NCBI RefSeq assembly: GCF_009797025.1
Contig: NZ_CP047027.1
Span: 1,178,001-1,242,000, forward strand
From: Cellulophaga sp. L1A9
GTDB taxonomy: Bacteria > Bacteroidota > Bacteroidia > Flavobacteriales > Flavobacteriaceae
Direction of reading: 5' to 3'
DNA length: 64,000 bases
Every line of letters starts with the position of its first letter. The first letter of the stretch is position 1. Positions 55,168 to 63,203 of this stretch are shown piece after piece. The notes under the pieces are model-generated. The model saw only the letters and a list, made by a program, of their open reading frames with translations. It was not told the DNA's origin and did not search any database. Both the position numbers and the translations under genes were made by a program.

Positions 55168-55382
55168 ATCTTAAACAATTTATTAGTAATTATAACTAAG
55201 TCGAGATATTTTTCAAATGCTAACAATAACAACACTTCTCAATTTAGATAGTTCAAATAGAATCAAAGACTATCACAATTCTATAACAGAAATATTTTAT
55301 TAAATTTTTTAAATAAAATATTTAAAACTTGTTAAGTTCTTACAATTAGTTACGACTCAACCCCAACAACCAATCAAAACAT

Positions 55383-56729
55383 ATGGAAAACATTGTCATT
55401 ATTGGAAATGGAATAGCAGGTGTTACCACCGCTAGGCACATTCGAAAATTATCTGATAAAAAGATTACGATCATTTCTGCAGAAAGCGAATACTTCTTCT
55501 CCAGAACGGCATTAATGTATGTGTACATGGGACACATGAAATTTGAACATACACAGCCCTATGAAAATTGGTTTTGGAAAAAAAATAGAATTGATCTAAT
55601 CAACGCTTATGTTGAAAAAGTAGACCACGAAGATAAAACCTTAGTTTTACGAGATGGATCTTTCCTTTCTTACGACAAGTTAATAATTGCCACTGGATCC
55701 AAACCTAATAAGTTTGGTTGGCCAGGACAAGATTTAAAAGGTGTACAGGGGCTATACTCTAAACAAGACTTAGAACAACTTGAAAAAAATGCTCCAAACA
55801 AAGACGTCTGCAAAAGAGCTGTAATTGTTGGTGGGGGATTAATAGGTATTGAAATGGCAGAAATGCTCCGCAGTAGAAAAATTCCTGTTACTTTTTTAGT
55901 AAGAGAAAATAGTTTTTGGAATGGCGTACTGCCAAAAGGAGAGTCACAACTAATCAATGAGCATATTTTAGCGCACCATATAGACTTGCGCTTAGAAACC
56001 AATCTGGAAGAAATTATTTCTGATGAAAATGGCCATGCCAAAGCAATAAAAACGGATAAAGGTGATATTATTGAATGCACTGTAGTTGGACTTACAGCTG
56101 GGGTGACACCAAATATTGACTTTCTAAAAGACTCTGGTATTGAATTAGGAAGAGGTGTAAAAGTAAATAGACTTTTAGAAACCAACATAAAAGATATCTA
56201 TGCGATTGGCGATTGCGCTGAACAACACGAAGGTATTGGCAGCAGAAGACCCATTGAAGCTGTTTGGTATACAGGTAGAATGATGGGAGAAACACTTGCC
56301 CAAACCCTATGTGGCAATCCAACCGAATACAAACCTGGACATTGGTTTAATTCTGCTAAGTTTTTAGATATAGAATATCAAACTTATGGTTGGGTATTTA
56401 GTGAAAGAAGTAAACAAGACCATGAAGAACATTTTCATTGGCGACATGCAAAGGAAAATATCTGCCTCACCATTGCCATTCACAAAGACACCAAACAATT
56501 TTTAGGAATAAACACCTTCGGCATAAGAATGCGACACGAAATATTTGATCGCTGGCTCACCGAAAATAAAAATATAGAATATGTTGTTGAGCATTTAAAA
56601 GATGCCAATTTTGACCCTGAATTCTTCAAAGCTTACGAGCAGGAAATTGTAAGCAAATTCAATATGACCTACAACACCAACATTAGCCTAAAGAAAAAGA
56701 GTTGGAAAAGAATTTTTAGTAAAGCTTAA
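55383..56729 (+). CDS. NAD(P)/FAD-dependent oxidoreductase
   Basis: 448 residues. N-terminal FAD-binding GxGxxG in IIGNGIAGVTTARHI, ATG motif (IIATGSKPN), the second dinucleotide fold AVIVGGGLIGIEMAEML near 147-163, and IYAIGDCAE near 271-279, as in the NADH-dehydrogenase/nitrite-reductase large-subunit group. It oxidises NAD(P)H and passes electrons to an unknown acceptor. Twenty-four bp before a membrane polyferredoxin gene, its probable redox partner. First gene of a six-gene plus-strand operon. Confidence 0.9.
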   Translation: MENIVIIGNGIAGVTTARHIRKLSDKKITIISAESEYFFSRTALMYVYMGHMKFEHTQPYENWFWKKNRIDLINAYVEKVDHEDKTLVLRDGSFLSYDKLIIATGSKPNKFGWPGQDLKGVQGLYSKQDLEQLEKNAPNKDVCKRAVIVGGGLIGIEMAEMLRSRKIPVTFLVRENSFWNGVLPKGESQLINEHILAHHIDLRLETNLEEIISDENGHAKAIKTDKGDIIECTVVGLTAGVTPNIDFLKDSGIELGRGVKVNRLLETNIKDIYAIGDCAEQHEGIGSRRPIEAVWYTGRMMGETLAQTLCGNPTEYKPGHWFNSAKFLDIEYQTYGWVFSERSKQDHEEHFHWRHAKENICLTIAIHKDTKQFLGINTFGIRMRHEIFDRWLTENKNIEYVVEHLKDANFDPEFFKAYEQEIVSKFNMTYNTNISLKKKSWKRIFSKA

Positions 56730-56753
56730 TCATAATAAGGTAAAAAAAATAAC

Positions 56754-58334
56754 ATGAAAATAATACAAAAAATTGGCCTTATTATCTTTTTGGTAGGCTT
56801 AGCTGTCTTCACCGCCGTTCCATTATTAGGAACATTTAAATTAGACCAAAATACATTTGACAACCTTGTTGCTGAAAAGAATATAAAAAGTGATGTGTTC
56901 GTAGCAGAAATTAACCAAAACGTTGTAGGCAAAGAGTTTTCTGGGATGCAAGGCTTATCACCATTAGTAGCTAAAGCCTTAGACAATGCTAATGAAACCC
57001 ATATAAAAAATAAAGAGTACGATAAAAAAATATATACAAGCTCTAGCGATATGGCTACGCTTATTGGTAAAAAATCAGGGACTGGTTTTATTGCTAATAA
57101 TAAAGGTATCATGTGGTTCTTAACTTTTGGTTTAGCCATTATTGGCGCCTTAATGTACATTTTACCAAATGCTATTTTATTAGGTAAAAAAGGAATAAAA
57201 AATGATGGAGTTTACCACGAAAGTGCCACCAATAGAGGCTGGATAGCATGGATGGTATTCATTTTCCTAGTCTCTTTCTACCTTGTCTTGTATTTCGCAT
57301 CGGAATATGCCGTCAACTGGACTTTTTTAGTAGACCCTATAAGCGAAAGCTTAAGTGGAAATCCTGCTGGACACTGGTTTGTATATGGTTTTATGTATTG
57401 CGTAGTCATGAGTGTTATGGCTGTTAGAATGTATATTAAATACCGTCATAACATGTACCAGATTGTACGGACTACATCAGTGCTATTCTTTCAAATTGTA
57501 TTTGCATTTCTAATCCCTGAAATTATGGTACGTCTTCAAATGCCGTATTATGATTTTAAAAATGCCTTCCCTTTAGACTATGATTTCTTTTTTCAATGGA
57601 ATTTGAAAGAACTCTTAAATAGCGGAGGTATTGGTCTCTTCATATTAGTATGGGGTATACTACTAACCGTTGTTTTTGTTCCTATTATGGTGTACTTCTT
57701 TGGAAAAAGATGGTATTGCTCATGGGTTTGTGGTTGTGGTGGTCTTGCCGAAACTTTAGGAGATCCTTACAGACAACACTCTAGCAAATCTTTATTCTCA
57801 TGGAAAGTAGAACGTTGGTTAATACATGGCGTATTATTATTCGCGTTAGTAATGACAGCCCTAACTTTATATAGCTTTTTTGCAGAAACAGGAACCGTAT
57901 TGGGTATTAAAACGTCCAGCATTCAAAATTTATACAGCTTATTAATTGGTTCTATTTTCGCCGGAGTTATTGGAACAGGATTTTATCCAATTTTTGGAAA
58001 TAGAGTTTGGTGTAGGTTTGGCTGTCCATTAGCTGCTTATTTAGGCTTTGTTCAACGTTTTAAATCACGCTTTAGAATTACCACTAACGGAGGGCAATGT
58101 ATCTCTTGCGGAAACTGTTCTACCTATTGTGAGCAAGGAATTGATGTTAGAGCCTATGCACAAAAAGGAGAAAACATTGTACGCTCTAGCTGTGTAGGAT
58201 GTGGCGTTTGTTCTGCCGTTTGTCCTAGAGGTGTTCTTAAATTAGAAAACGGACCAGAAGAAGGAAGAATAAATTCTACCGAAGTACTTTTAGGAAATGA
58301 TGTTGATTTAATGAATTTAGTCAACAAAAAATAA
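56754..58334 (+). CDS. Membrane 4Fe-4S polyferredoxin
   Basis: 526 residues. Several membrane helices flank conserved cysteine pairs C322/C326/C328 (RWYCSWVCGCGG) and C420/C424 (VWCRFGCP), as in NapH-like membrane ferredoxins. The C-terminus has two ferredoxin cluster motifs, Cys449-452-455-459 (CISCGNCSTYC) and Cys480-483-486-490 (CVGCGVCSAVC). It likely moves electrons between the cytoplasm and a membrane acceptor, with the FAD enzyme just upstream as donor. 6 bp before the next gene. Confidence 0.9.
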   Translation: MKIIQKIGLIIFLVGLAVFTAVPLLGTFKLDQNTFDNLVAEKNIKSDVFVAEINQNVVGKEFSGMQGLSPLVAKALDNANETHIKNKEYDKKIYTSSSDMATLIGKKSGTGFIANNKGIMWFLTFGLAIIGALMYILPNAILLGKKGIKNDGVYHESATNRGWIAWMVFIFLVSFYLVLYFASEYAVNWTFLVDPISESLSGNPAGHWFVYGFMYCVVMSVMAVRMYIKYRHNMYQIVRTTSVLFFQIVFAFLIPEIMVRLQMPYYDFKNAFPLDYDFFFQWNLKELLNSGGIGLFILVWGILLTVVFVPIMVYFFGKRWYCSWVCGCGGLAETLGDPYRQHSSKSLFSWKVERWLIHGVLLFALVMTALTLYSFFAETGTVLGIKTSSIQNLYSLLIGSIFAGVIGTGFYPIFGNRVWCRFGCPLAAYLGFVQRFKSRFRITTNGGQCISCGNCSTYCEQGIDVRAYAQKGENIVRSSCVGCGVCSAVCPRGVLKLENGPEEGRINSTEVLLGNDVDLMNLVNKK

Positions 58335-58340
58335 TCGAGC

Positions 58341-58823
58341 ATGTATTTAAAAGCTTTTTTCTATGTTTGCGTCTTTGTTCTAATAAATACAGGAGCTTTT
58401 GCGAAAACATATTCTAAAAATTATTATAAAACTGGAAAATTAAAATCTGAAGGTTGGGTCGATAATGGAAAAAAAAGTGGCTATTGGAAGTTTTACTACG
58501 CCAATGGCCGCATTTCAGAACAAGGCCATTATAGCCAAAATAATAAAACGAATTATTGGATTTATTTCAATGACAAAGGAGCTTTAAAGCAGGAAGGAAG
58601 CTATAGAAACGGTCAAAAGTCTAAGTGGTGGATATTTTATGATGGGAACGGCTATGTTAATCATAAATGCCAGCTTAGTGCAGGAGTTAAAGATGGGTAC
58701 TGTTTAAAGTACACCAACAGAAAATTATCGTCAGCAGAAAAATATAAAAATGGAGAAAAAATTAAAGAATGGTTCAGTTTTTCTAGCTTCAGAAGCGAGA
58801 ATAAACTTTCTGACTTAAGATAA
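58341..58823 (+). CDS. Exported MORN-like repeat protein
   Basis: 160 residues, signal peptide to about 20 (AFAK). Repeated aromatic and Gly motifs such as YYKTGKLKSEGWVDNGKKSGYW, YFNDKGALKQEGSYRNGQKSKWW and the next copies repeat every 20-25 residues, the MORN-type pattern of the YwqK-like family. Such repeats bind lipid or sugar surfaces. Function unknown. Overlaps the downstream glycosyltransferase start by 1 bp. Confidence 0.82.
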   Translation: MYLKAFFYVCVFVLINTGAFAKTYSKNYYKTGKLKSEGWVDNGKKSGYWKFYYANGRISEQGHYSQNNKTNYWIYFNDKGALKQEGSYRNGQKSKWWIFYDGNGYVNHKCQLSAGVKDGYCLKYTNRKLSSAEKYKNGEKIKEWFSFSSFRSENKLSDLR

Positions 58824-59512
58824 TGACAGAAATTATAGTAATAATTCCCGCGTACAATGAGGCTGATTCAATCGCCCATGTCATAAAAGAAATTCCGAAT
58901 AATGTTTCAGAAATTATTGTTGTTAATAATAATTCTACAGATAAAACTGCCGAAAATGCCCAAGTTGCAGGTGCTACTGTACTAACAGAAACCAGAAAAG
59001 GATATGGATATGCCTGTTTAGCCGGATTGGATTATATTACTAAAACATCTAAAACACCCAATATTATCGTATTTATCGATGGTGACTATTCTGATTATCC
59101 TGAAGAACTCACTAAAATAGTTGCTCCTATTATCAATGACGATGTAGATATGGTTATTGGAGCTCGTGTTGAAGCATTAAGAGAAGATGGCTCTATGACG
59201 CCACAACAAATATTTGGTAATTGGTTAGCTACCTCTTTAATGAAACTATTTTTCAATGCAAAATTTACAGATTTAGGGCCTTTTAGAGCCATAAAATATG
59301 ATAAATTACTGGCCCTGAACATGGAAGACGAAACCTATGGCTGGACAGTAGAAATGCAATTGAAGGCTTTAAAGAAGAAATTTACATATATCGAAGTACC
59401 AGTACGTTATAAAAAAAGAATTGGCATATCAAAAGTATCAGGTACCGTAAAAGGTAGTATATTTGCAGGCATAAAAATCCTAAGTTGGATTTTTAAATAT
59501 AGTATAAAATAA
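58823..59512 (+). CDS. GT2 glycosyltransferase, polyprenyl-phosphate sugar synthase-like
   Basis: 229 residues, one GT-A domain. IVIIPAYNEADSIAHVI, IIVVNNNSTDKTAE, the DxD-like FIDGDYSDYPEE, and YGWTVEMQLKALKKK followed by the C-terminal RYKKRIGISKVSGTV match the dolichyl/polyprenyl-phosphate sugar synthase type. It would charge a lipid carrier with mannose or a similar sugar at the inner membrane, giving a donor for the membrane glycosyltransferase downstream. Coupled by overlap to the MORN-like gene, 1-bp gap to the next. Confidence 0.88.
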   Translation: MTEIIVIIPAYNEADSIAHVIKEIPNNVSEIIVVNNNSTDKTAENAQVAGATVLTETRKGYGYACLAGLDYITKTSKTPNIIVFIDGDYSDYPEELTKIVAPIINDDVDMVIGARVEALREDGSMTPQQIFGNWLATSLMKLFFNAKFTDLGPFRAIKYDKLLALNMEDETYGWTVEMQLKALKKKFTYIEVPVRYKKRIGISKVSGTVKGSIFAGIKILSWIFKYSIK

Positions 59513-59513
59513 A

Positions 59514-60998
59514 ATGGCATTAACAATTTCCTACATTATCATTGCAATCTATAGTATTGCTCTTGTTTTAATTTTCTTTTATAGTTTAGCTCAGTTGAAT
59601 CTGTTATTCAACTATTTAAGTTATAAAAAACGGAATGAAACCGCTCCCAAATTCAACCTTTTAGACCCCAAAGAAATTCCTTTTGTTACTATCCAACTTC
59701 CTGTTTACAATGAAGAGTATGTAATGGATCGTCTATTAGAAAATATTGCAAAATTAGAATACCCATCTAGTAAATTAGAGATTCAAGTCCTAGATGACTC
59801 CACAGATGAGTCTGTAGAAAAAACTGCCGCACATATTAAAAAATTACAAGAAACAGGTTTAGACATTCAACACATTAGACGTGAGAATAGATCTGGTTTT
59901 AAAGCTGGCGCACTTAAAGAAGGATTAACCATTGCAAAAGGTGAATTCATTGCAATCTTTGATGCAGATTTCTTACCATCTGCAGATTGGTTAAAAAAAA
60001 CCATTATCTATTTCAAGGATAGAGAAATTGGCGTCGTTCAAACGCGTTGGGGTCACATCAACAGAGACTACTCTACCTTAACAAGAATTCAAGCATTTGC
60101 ATTGGATGCTCACTTTACATTAGAACAAGTAGGTAGAAATGCAAAAGGACACTTTATTAACTTTAATGGTACTGCTGGTATTTGGCGTAAAGAATGTATT
60201 CTTGATGCTGGTAACTGGGAAGGCGATACCTTAACTGAAGATTTAGATTTAAGTTATAGAGCACAATTAAAGAACTGGAAGTTTAAATATTTAGAAGATG
60301 TAGAAACTCCAGCAGAATTACCTGTTGTTATTAGTGCTGCACGTTCTCAACAATTTAGATGGAACAAAGGTGGTGCAGAAAACTTTAGAAAAACAGTTAC
60401 AAGTGTTGTTTCTTCTAAAAACATTCCTTTTAAGACTAAATTTCACGGGGTAATGCATTTGCTTAACAGCTCTATGTTTCTATGTGTATTCATAGTAGCG
60501 CTATTAAGTATTCCTATGCTTTACATCAAAAATAGTTATGGCCATTTAGGTTGGATTTTTGAAGCAACAAGCTTCTTTATCGTAAGTACTATTATTTTAT
60601 TTGTCTGTTATTGGTTTACCTATAAAAGTATACAAGGTAGTAGTTTTGATAATTTCATAGACTATATAAAATTATTTTTCACTTTCTTCTCTATAGCTTT
60701 AGGCTTCTCTTTACACAATTCTATTGCTGTATTAGAAGGTCATATGGGTAAAAGAAGTGAATTTGTAAGAACTCCAAAATTTAATCTAGACAACATTAAA
60801 AACAGTTGGAAAGGAAATAAATATTTAGCTACAAAATTATCTCCTAATATGATAATTGAAGCAGCATTAATGGTATACTTCTTATTTGGAATGTATAGCG
60901 CAATACCTCTTAATGATTTTGGATTGTTCCCTTTTCACTTTATGTTATTTTTAGGATTCGGTTTCGTATTCTTTAAATCACTTACGGCAAGAGCATAA
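59514..60998 (+). CDS. GT2 membrane glycosyltransferase, cellulose-synthase-like
   Basis: 494 residues. An N-terminal membrane helix (about 4-28), then a processive-type GT2 core: VTIQLPVYNEEYV, VLDDSTDES, the DAD motif in IFDADFLPS, the TEDLDLSYRA acid site, and the QFRWNKG form of the QxxRW motif. Four or so C-terminal membrane helices follow. Enzymes with this layout polymerise beta-linked sugars such as glucan or mannan through the membrane. Its product is inferred from layout only. 2 bp before the next gene. Confidence 0.9.
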   Translation: MALTISYIIIAIYSIALVLIFFYSLAQLNLLFNYLSYKKRNETAPKFNLLDPKEIPFVTIQLPVYNEEYVMDRLLENIAKLEYPSSKLEIQVLDDSTDESVEKTAAHIKKLQETGLDIQHIRRENRSGFKAGALKEGLTIAKGEFIAIFDADFLPSADWLKKTIIYFKDREIGVVQTRWGHINRDYSTLTRIQAFALDAHFTLEQVGRNAKGHFINFNGTAGIWRKECILDAGNWEGDTLTEDLDLSYRAQLKNWKFKYLEDVETPAELPVVISAARSQQFRWNKGGAENFRKTVTSVVSSKNIPFKTKFHGVMHLLNSSMFLCVFIVALLSIPMLYIKNSYGHLGWIFEATSFFIVSTIILFVCYWFTYKSIQGSSFDNFIDYIKLFFTFFSIALGFSLHNSIAVLEGHMGKRSEFVRTPKFNLDNIKNSWKGNKYLATKLSPNMIIEAALMVYFLFGMYSAIPLNDFGLFPFHFMLFLGFGFVFFKSLTARA

Positions 60999-61000
60999 GA

Positions 61001-62335
61001 ATGCAATCGTACTGGAAACTGCATAGAGTTTCATTACTTATGATGTTATTAAGTAGCATCTTGTATTATGTACTAGCGTATCATTTTGAAAGAACAGAAT
61101 TCATAAAACTAGTAATCCTCTTCGCAGGGCTACTAGTTTTATGTTTTAAAATAGTACAGTTTAAAAAATTAAATCTAAAATTTATTCTTATTACCGGAAT
61201 ACTTTTTAGACTCATCTTCATAGCTACAATCCCAAACCTTTCACAAGACTTCTATCGTTTTATTTGGGACGGAGAATTGGTAAGTAATTTTATCAATCCA
61301 TACTTAAGAATACCCAATGATCTAATACAAGACCCAAATTTGGTTATAGACAATGCCAAAGAACTTCTTACTGGCATGGGTGAATTAAGTCCTAAATTCC
61401 ATAGTAATTACCCACCTTTAAATCAACTAATTTTTGGAATTGCGGCTATTCTAGGTTTCAAAAGTATTTTAGGGTCTGTTGTCATCATGCGTATTTTTAT
61501 AATTCTAGCAGACATTGGCATTGTATATTTCGGAAGAAAACTATTGCGCAAACTTAATAAATCACCGCATTTAATTTTTTGGTACTTCTTAAATCCATTG
61601 GTTATCATAGAATTAACAGGAAATCTCCATTTTGAAGGAGTTATGCTCTTCTTTTTTGTGTGGTCATTATATCTTTTGTCACAAAACAATTGGAAGCTCG
61701 CAGGAATACTCTATGCCTGTTCTATCAGTATTAAATTAGTGCCCTTGTTATTTTTACCACTATTTTTAAAACATTTTAAGCTTAAAAAAAGTATTGCCTT
61801 TTATAGTATTGTTGGAGCTACATCCTTAGCATTACTCCTACCCTTTTATTCTTCAGAATTCTTAGGAAATTATTTCAAGACCGTGGGCTTATGGTTTTCT
61901 AATTTTGAGTTTAATGCGAGTATCTACAATGCTGTTAAAACAATAGCGGTAAATTATTTTGATGCAAAACCTTGGGAACTCATTAAATCTTATGGAAAAC
62001 TAACCCCTATTATTACCATATTAACAGTACTGGCTTTTACCTTTTTTAGAAAGAATCAAAACCTAGAAACGCTAATCACTTCAATGCTGTGGGTATTAAC
62101 AATTTATTACTTTATATCCCCAACCGTACACCCTTGGTATATAATCTTTTTGGTTGTCCTTAGTTGTTTTACCAACTATCGGTATGCCATAATTTGGTCT
62201 GCAACCGTAATTTTAAGTTACTGGGCATATTCTGACCCTAACTACATAGAACACTTAGGAATTCTTACTGTTGAATATCTTATCGTATTTAGCTATATGA
62301 TTTACGAATTAAGTAAACAACGTAACAAATTGTAA
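61001..62335 (+). CDS. Polytopic membrane glycosyltransferase (GT87/MptB-like)
   Basis: 444 residues with about ten membrane helices and a short loop after the first helices containing QDFYRFIWDGELV, the acidic site typical of polyprenyl-phosphate-sugar users, then SNYPPLNQLIFG, LVPLLFLPLFLKHF and the C-terminal SPTVHPWYIIF. This resembles mannosyltransferases of the GT-C fold that use a lipid-linked donor. The GT2 gene two steps upstream could supply that donor. Last gene of the operon. Not recognised more precisely. Confidence 0.82.
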   Translation: MQSYWKLHRVSLLMMLLSSILYYVLAYHFERTEFIKLVILFAGLLVLCFKIVQFKKLNLKFILITGILFRLIFIATIPNLSQDFYRFIWDGELVSNFINPYLRIPNDLIQDPNLVIDNAKELLTGMGELSPKFHSNYPPLNQLIFGIAAILGFKSILGSVVIMRIFIILADIGIVYFGRKLLRKLNKSPHLIFWYFLNPLVIIELTGNLHFEGVMLFFFVWSLYLLSQNNWKLAGILYACSISIKLVPLLFLPLFLKHFKLKKSIAFYSIVGATSLALLLPFYSSEFLGNYFKTVGLWFSNFEFNASIYNAVKTIAVNYFDAKPWELIKSYGKLTPIITILTVLAFTFFRKNQNLETLITSMLWVLTIYYFISPTVHPWYIIFLVVLSCFTNYRYAIIWSATVILSYWAYSDPNYIEHLGILTVEYLIVFSYMIYELSKQRNKL

Positions 62336-62363
62336 GGTTTTTGTAAAAAATTGAACACTACGG

Positions 62364-62392
62364 TTGAAAAGTCAATTTAATTTGTACTTTTG
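62364..62392 (+). promoter_or_regulatory. Promoter of the arginine operon
   Basis: TTG at 62364-62366, 18 bp, then TACTTTTG at 62385-62392, an exact TAnnTTTG. The leader-peptide ATG is at 62400, only 7 bp after the box, so the transcript begins at or just before the ATG. Confidence 0.8.
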
Positions 62393-62399
62393 AACTATA

Positions 62400-62483
62400 A
62401 TGAACAACAACAATTACATATTTACTACAGACAGGTCATCTTCACCTGTCCGTTCATTTACGCCTACACGTCGTCGCCCGTAA
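62400..62483 (+). CDS. Arginine leader peptide (attenuator)
   Basis: A 27-residue ORF, too short for most gene finders. It encodes five Arg residues, including Arg12 (AGG), Arg18 and a run Arg24-Arg25-Arg26 (CGT CGT CGC) directly before Pro and the TAA. It begins right at the transcript start from the promoter at 62364-62392 and is the only ORF before an acyltransferase and argG. This layout fits transcription or translation attenuation by arginine-charged tRNA: the ribosome would stall on the Arg codons when arginine is scarce. No homologue is known to me by name. Confidence 0.7.
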   Translation: MNNNNYIFTTDRSSSPVRSFTPTRRRP

Positions 62484-62564
62484 GGGTGCACTATAACTAT
62501 GGAAATAGGTGAGTCCATTTCCGCTAAGTCTCAAAACAACATTTCATTAATATTTTTACCCTTA
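62430..62564 (+). promoter_or_regulatory. Alternative RNA pairings in the arg leader
   Basis: GACAGGT (62430-62436) pairs with ACCTGTC (62444-62450). TCACCT (62442-62447) can instead pair with AGGTGA (62507-62512). GGAAAT (62501-62506) pairs with ATTTCC (62517-62522). TAAGGGT over the leader stop (62481-62487) pairs with ACCCTTA (62558-62564) just before the acyltransferase start. Several are mutually exclusive, as in an attenuator. No classic T-run terminator is seen. Confidence 0.45.
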
Positions 62565-62578
62565 AATCCTAATTGGCA

Positions 62579-63202
62579 ATGGAATTACTAATTGCTAACG
62601 AATCACATTTTAAGTATGCAGACATCATCTGTGATACTATCGCAGATTCTGCTAAAACTCGTGGAACTGGTATTGCTAAACGCACACCAGAATATATTCG
62701 TAAGAAACTTGAAAACGGAAATGCCGTAATAGCTTTAGATGGAACCACATTCGCTGGCTTCTGTTATATTGAAGTTTGGGGGCATGGAAAATATGTCGCT
62801 AATTCTGGGCTTATTGTACATCCTGATTACAGAGATAGAGGTTTAGCGAAGCAAATAAAACAAAGAATTTTTAAACTTTCTGGTGAGAAATTTCCTGATG
62901 CTAAAATATTTGGTATTACTACCGGATTAGCGGTAATGAAAATCAATTACGAGTTAGGATATAAACCGACTACATTCTCTGAACTTACAGATGATCCAGA
63001 GTTTTGGAAAGGATGCCAAACCTGTAAAAACTTTGATATTCTTACACGTACAGAACGTAAAATGTGCTTATGCACAGCGATGCTCTATGATCCTAAAGTA
63101 CAGTCCAAAAAGAAAGCTGTAGAAGAGAATGAAAAATTAAATACAAAAGCTTTTAAGCGATTAAAAAGTATAAAAGAATCCCTTTTCCTAAAAAAGAAAT
63201 AA
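62579..63202 (+). CDS. GNAT acyltransferase, probable first arginine-pathway enzyme
   Basis: 207 residues from the ATG at 62579; an in-frame TTG at 62573 is less likely. GNAT fold with the acetyl-CoA loop HPDYRDRGLAKQIK near 85-98. The C-terminal part carries a Cys-rich segment WKGCQTCKNF ... KMCLCTAMLYDP around 143-170 that is outside the standard GNAT core and might bind a metal. The place at the head of the operon, behind an Arg leader and 1 bp from argG, suggests it makes the N-acylated glutamate that starts arginine synthesis, by context. Not the classical ArgA. Confidence 0.85.
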   Translation: MELLIANESHFKYADIICDTIADSAKTRGTGIAKRTPEYIRKKLENGNAVIALDGTTFAGFCYIEVWGHGKYVANSGLIVHPDYRDRGLAKQIKQRIFKLSGEKFPDAKIFGITTGLAVMKINYELGYKPTTFSELTDDPEFWKGCQTCKNFDILTRTERKMCLCTAMLYDPKVQSKKKAVEENEKLNTKAFKRLKSIKESLFLKKK

Positions 63203-63203
63203 A

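Noticed and set aside
55670..56188. 172-residue antisense ORF in the FAD oxidoreductase gene
   Set aside because: Length is notable, but Ser- and Pro-rich sequence is typical of antisense reading; no family features.
62573..62578. TTG start of the GNAT gene
   Set aside because: The ATG two codons later gives a normal GNAT N-terminus.
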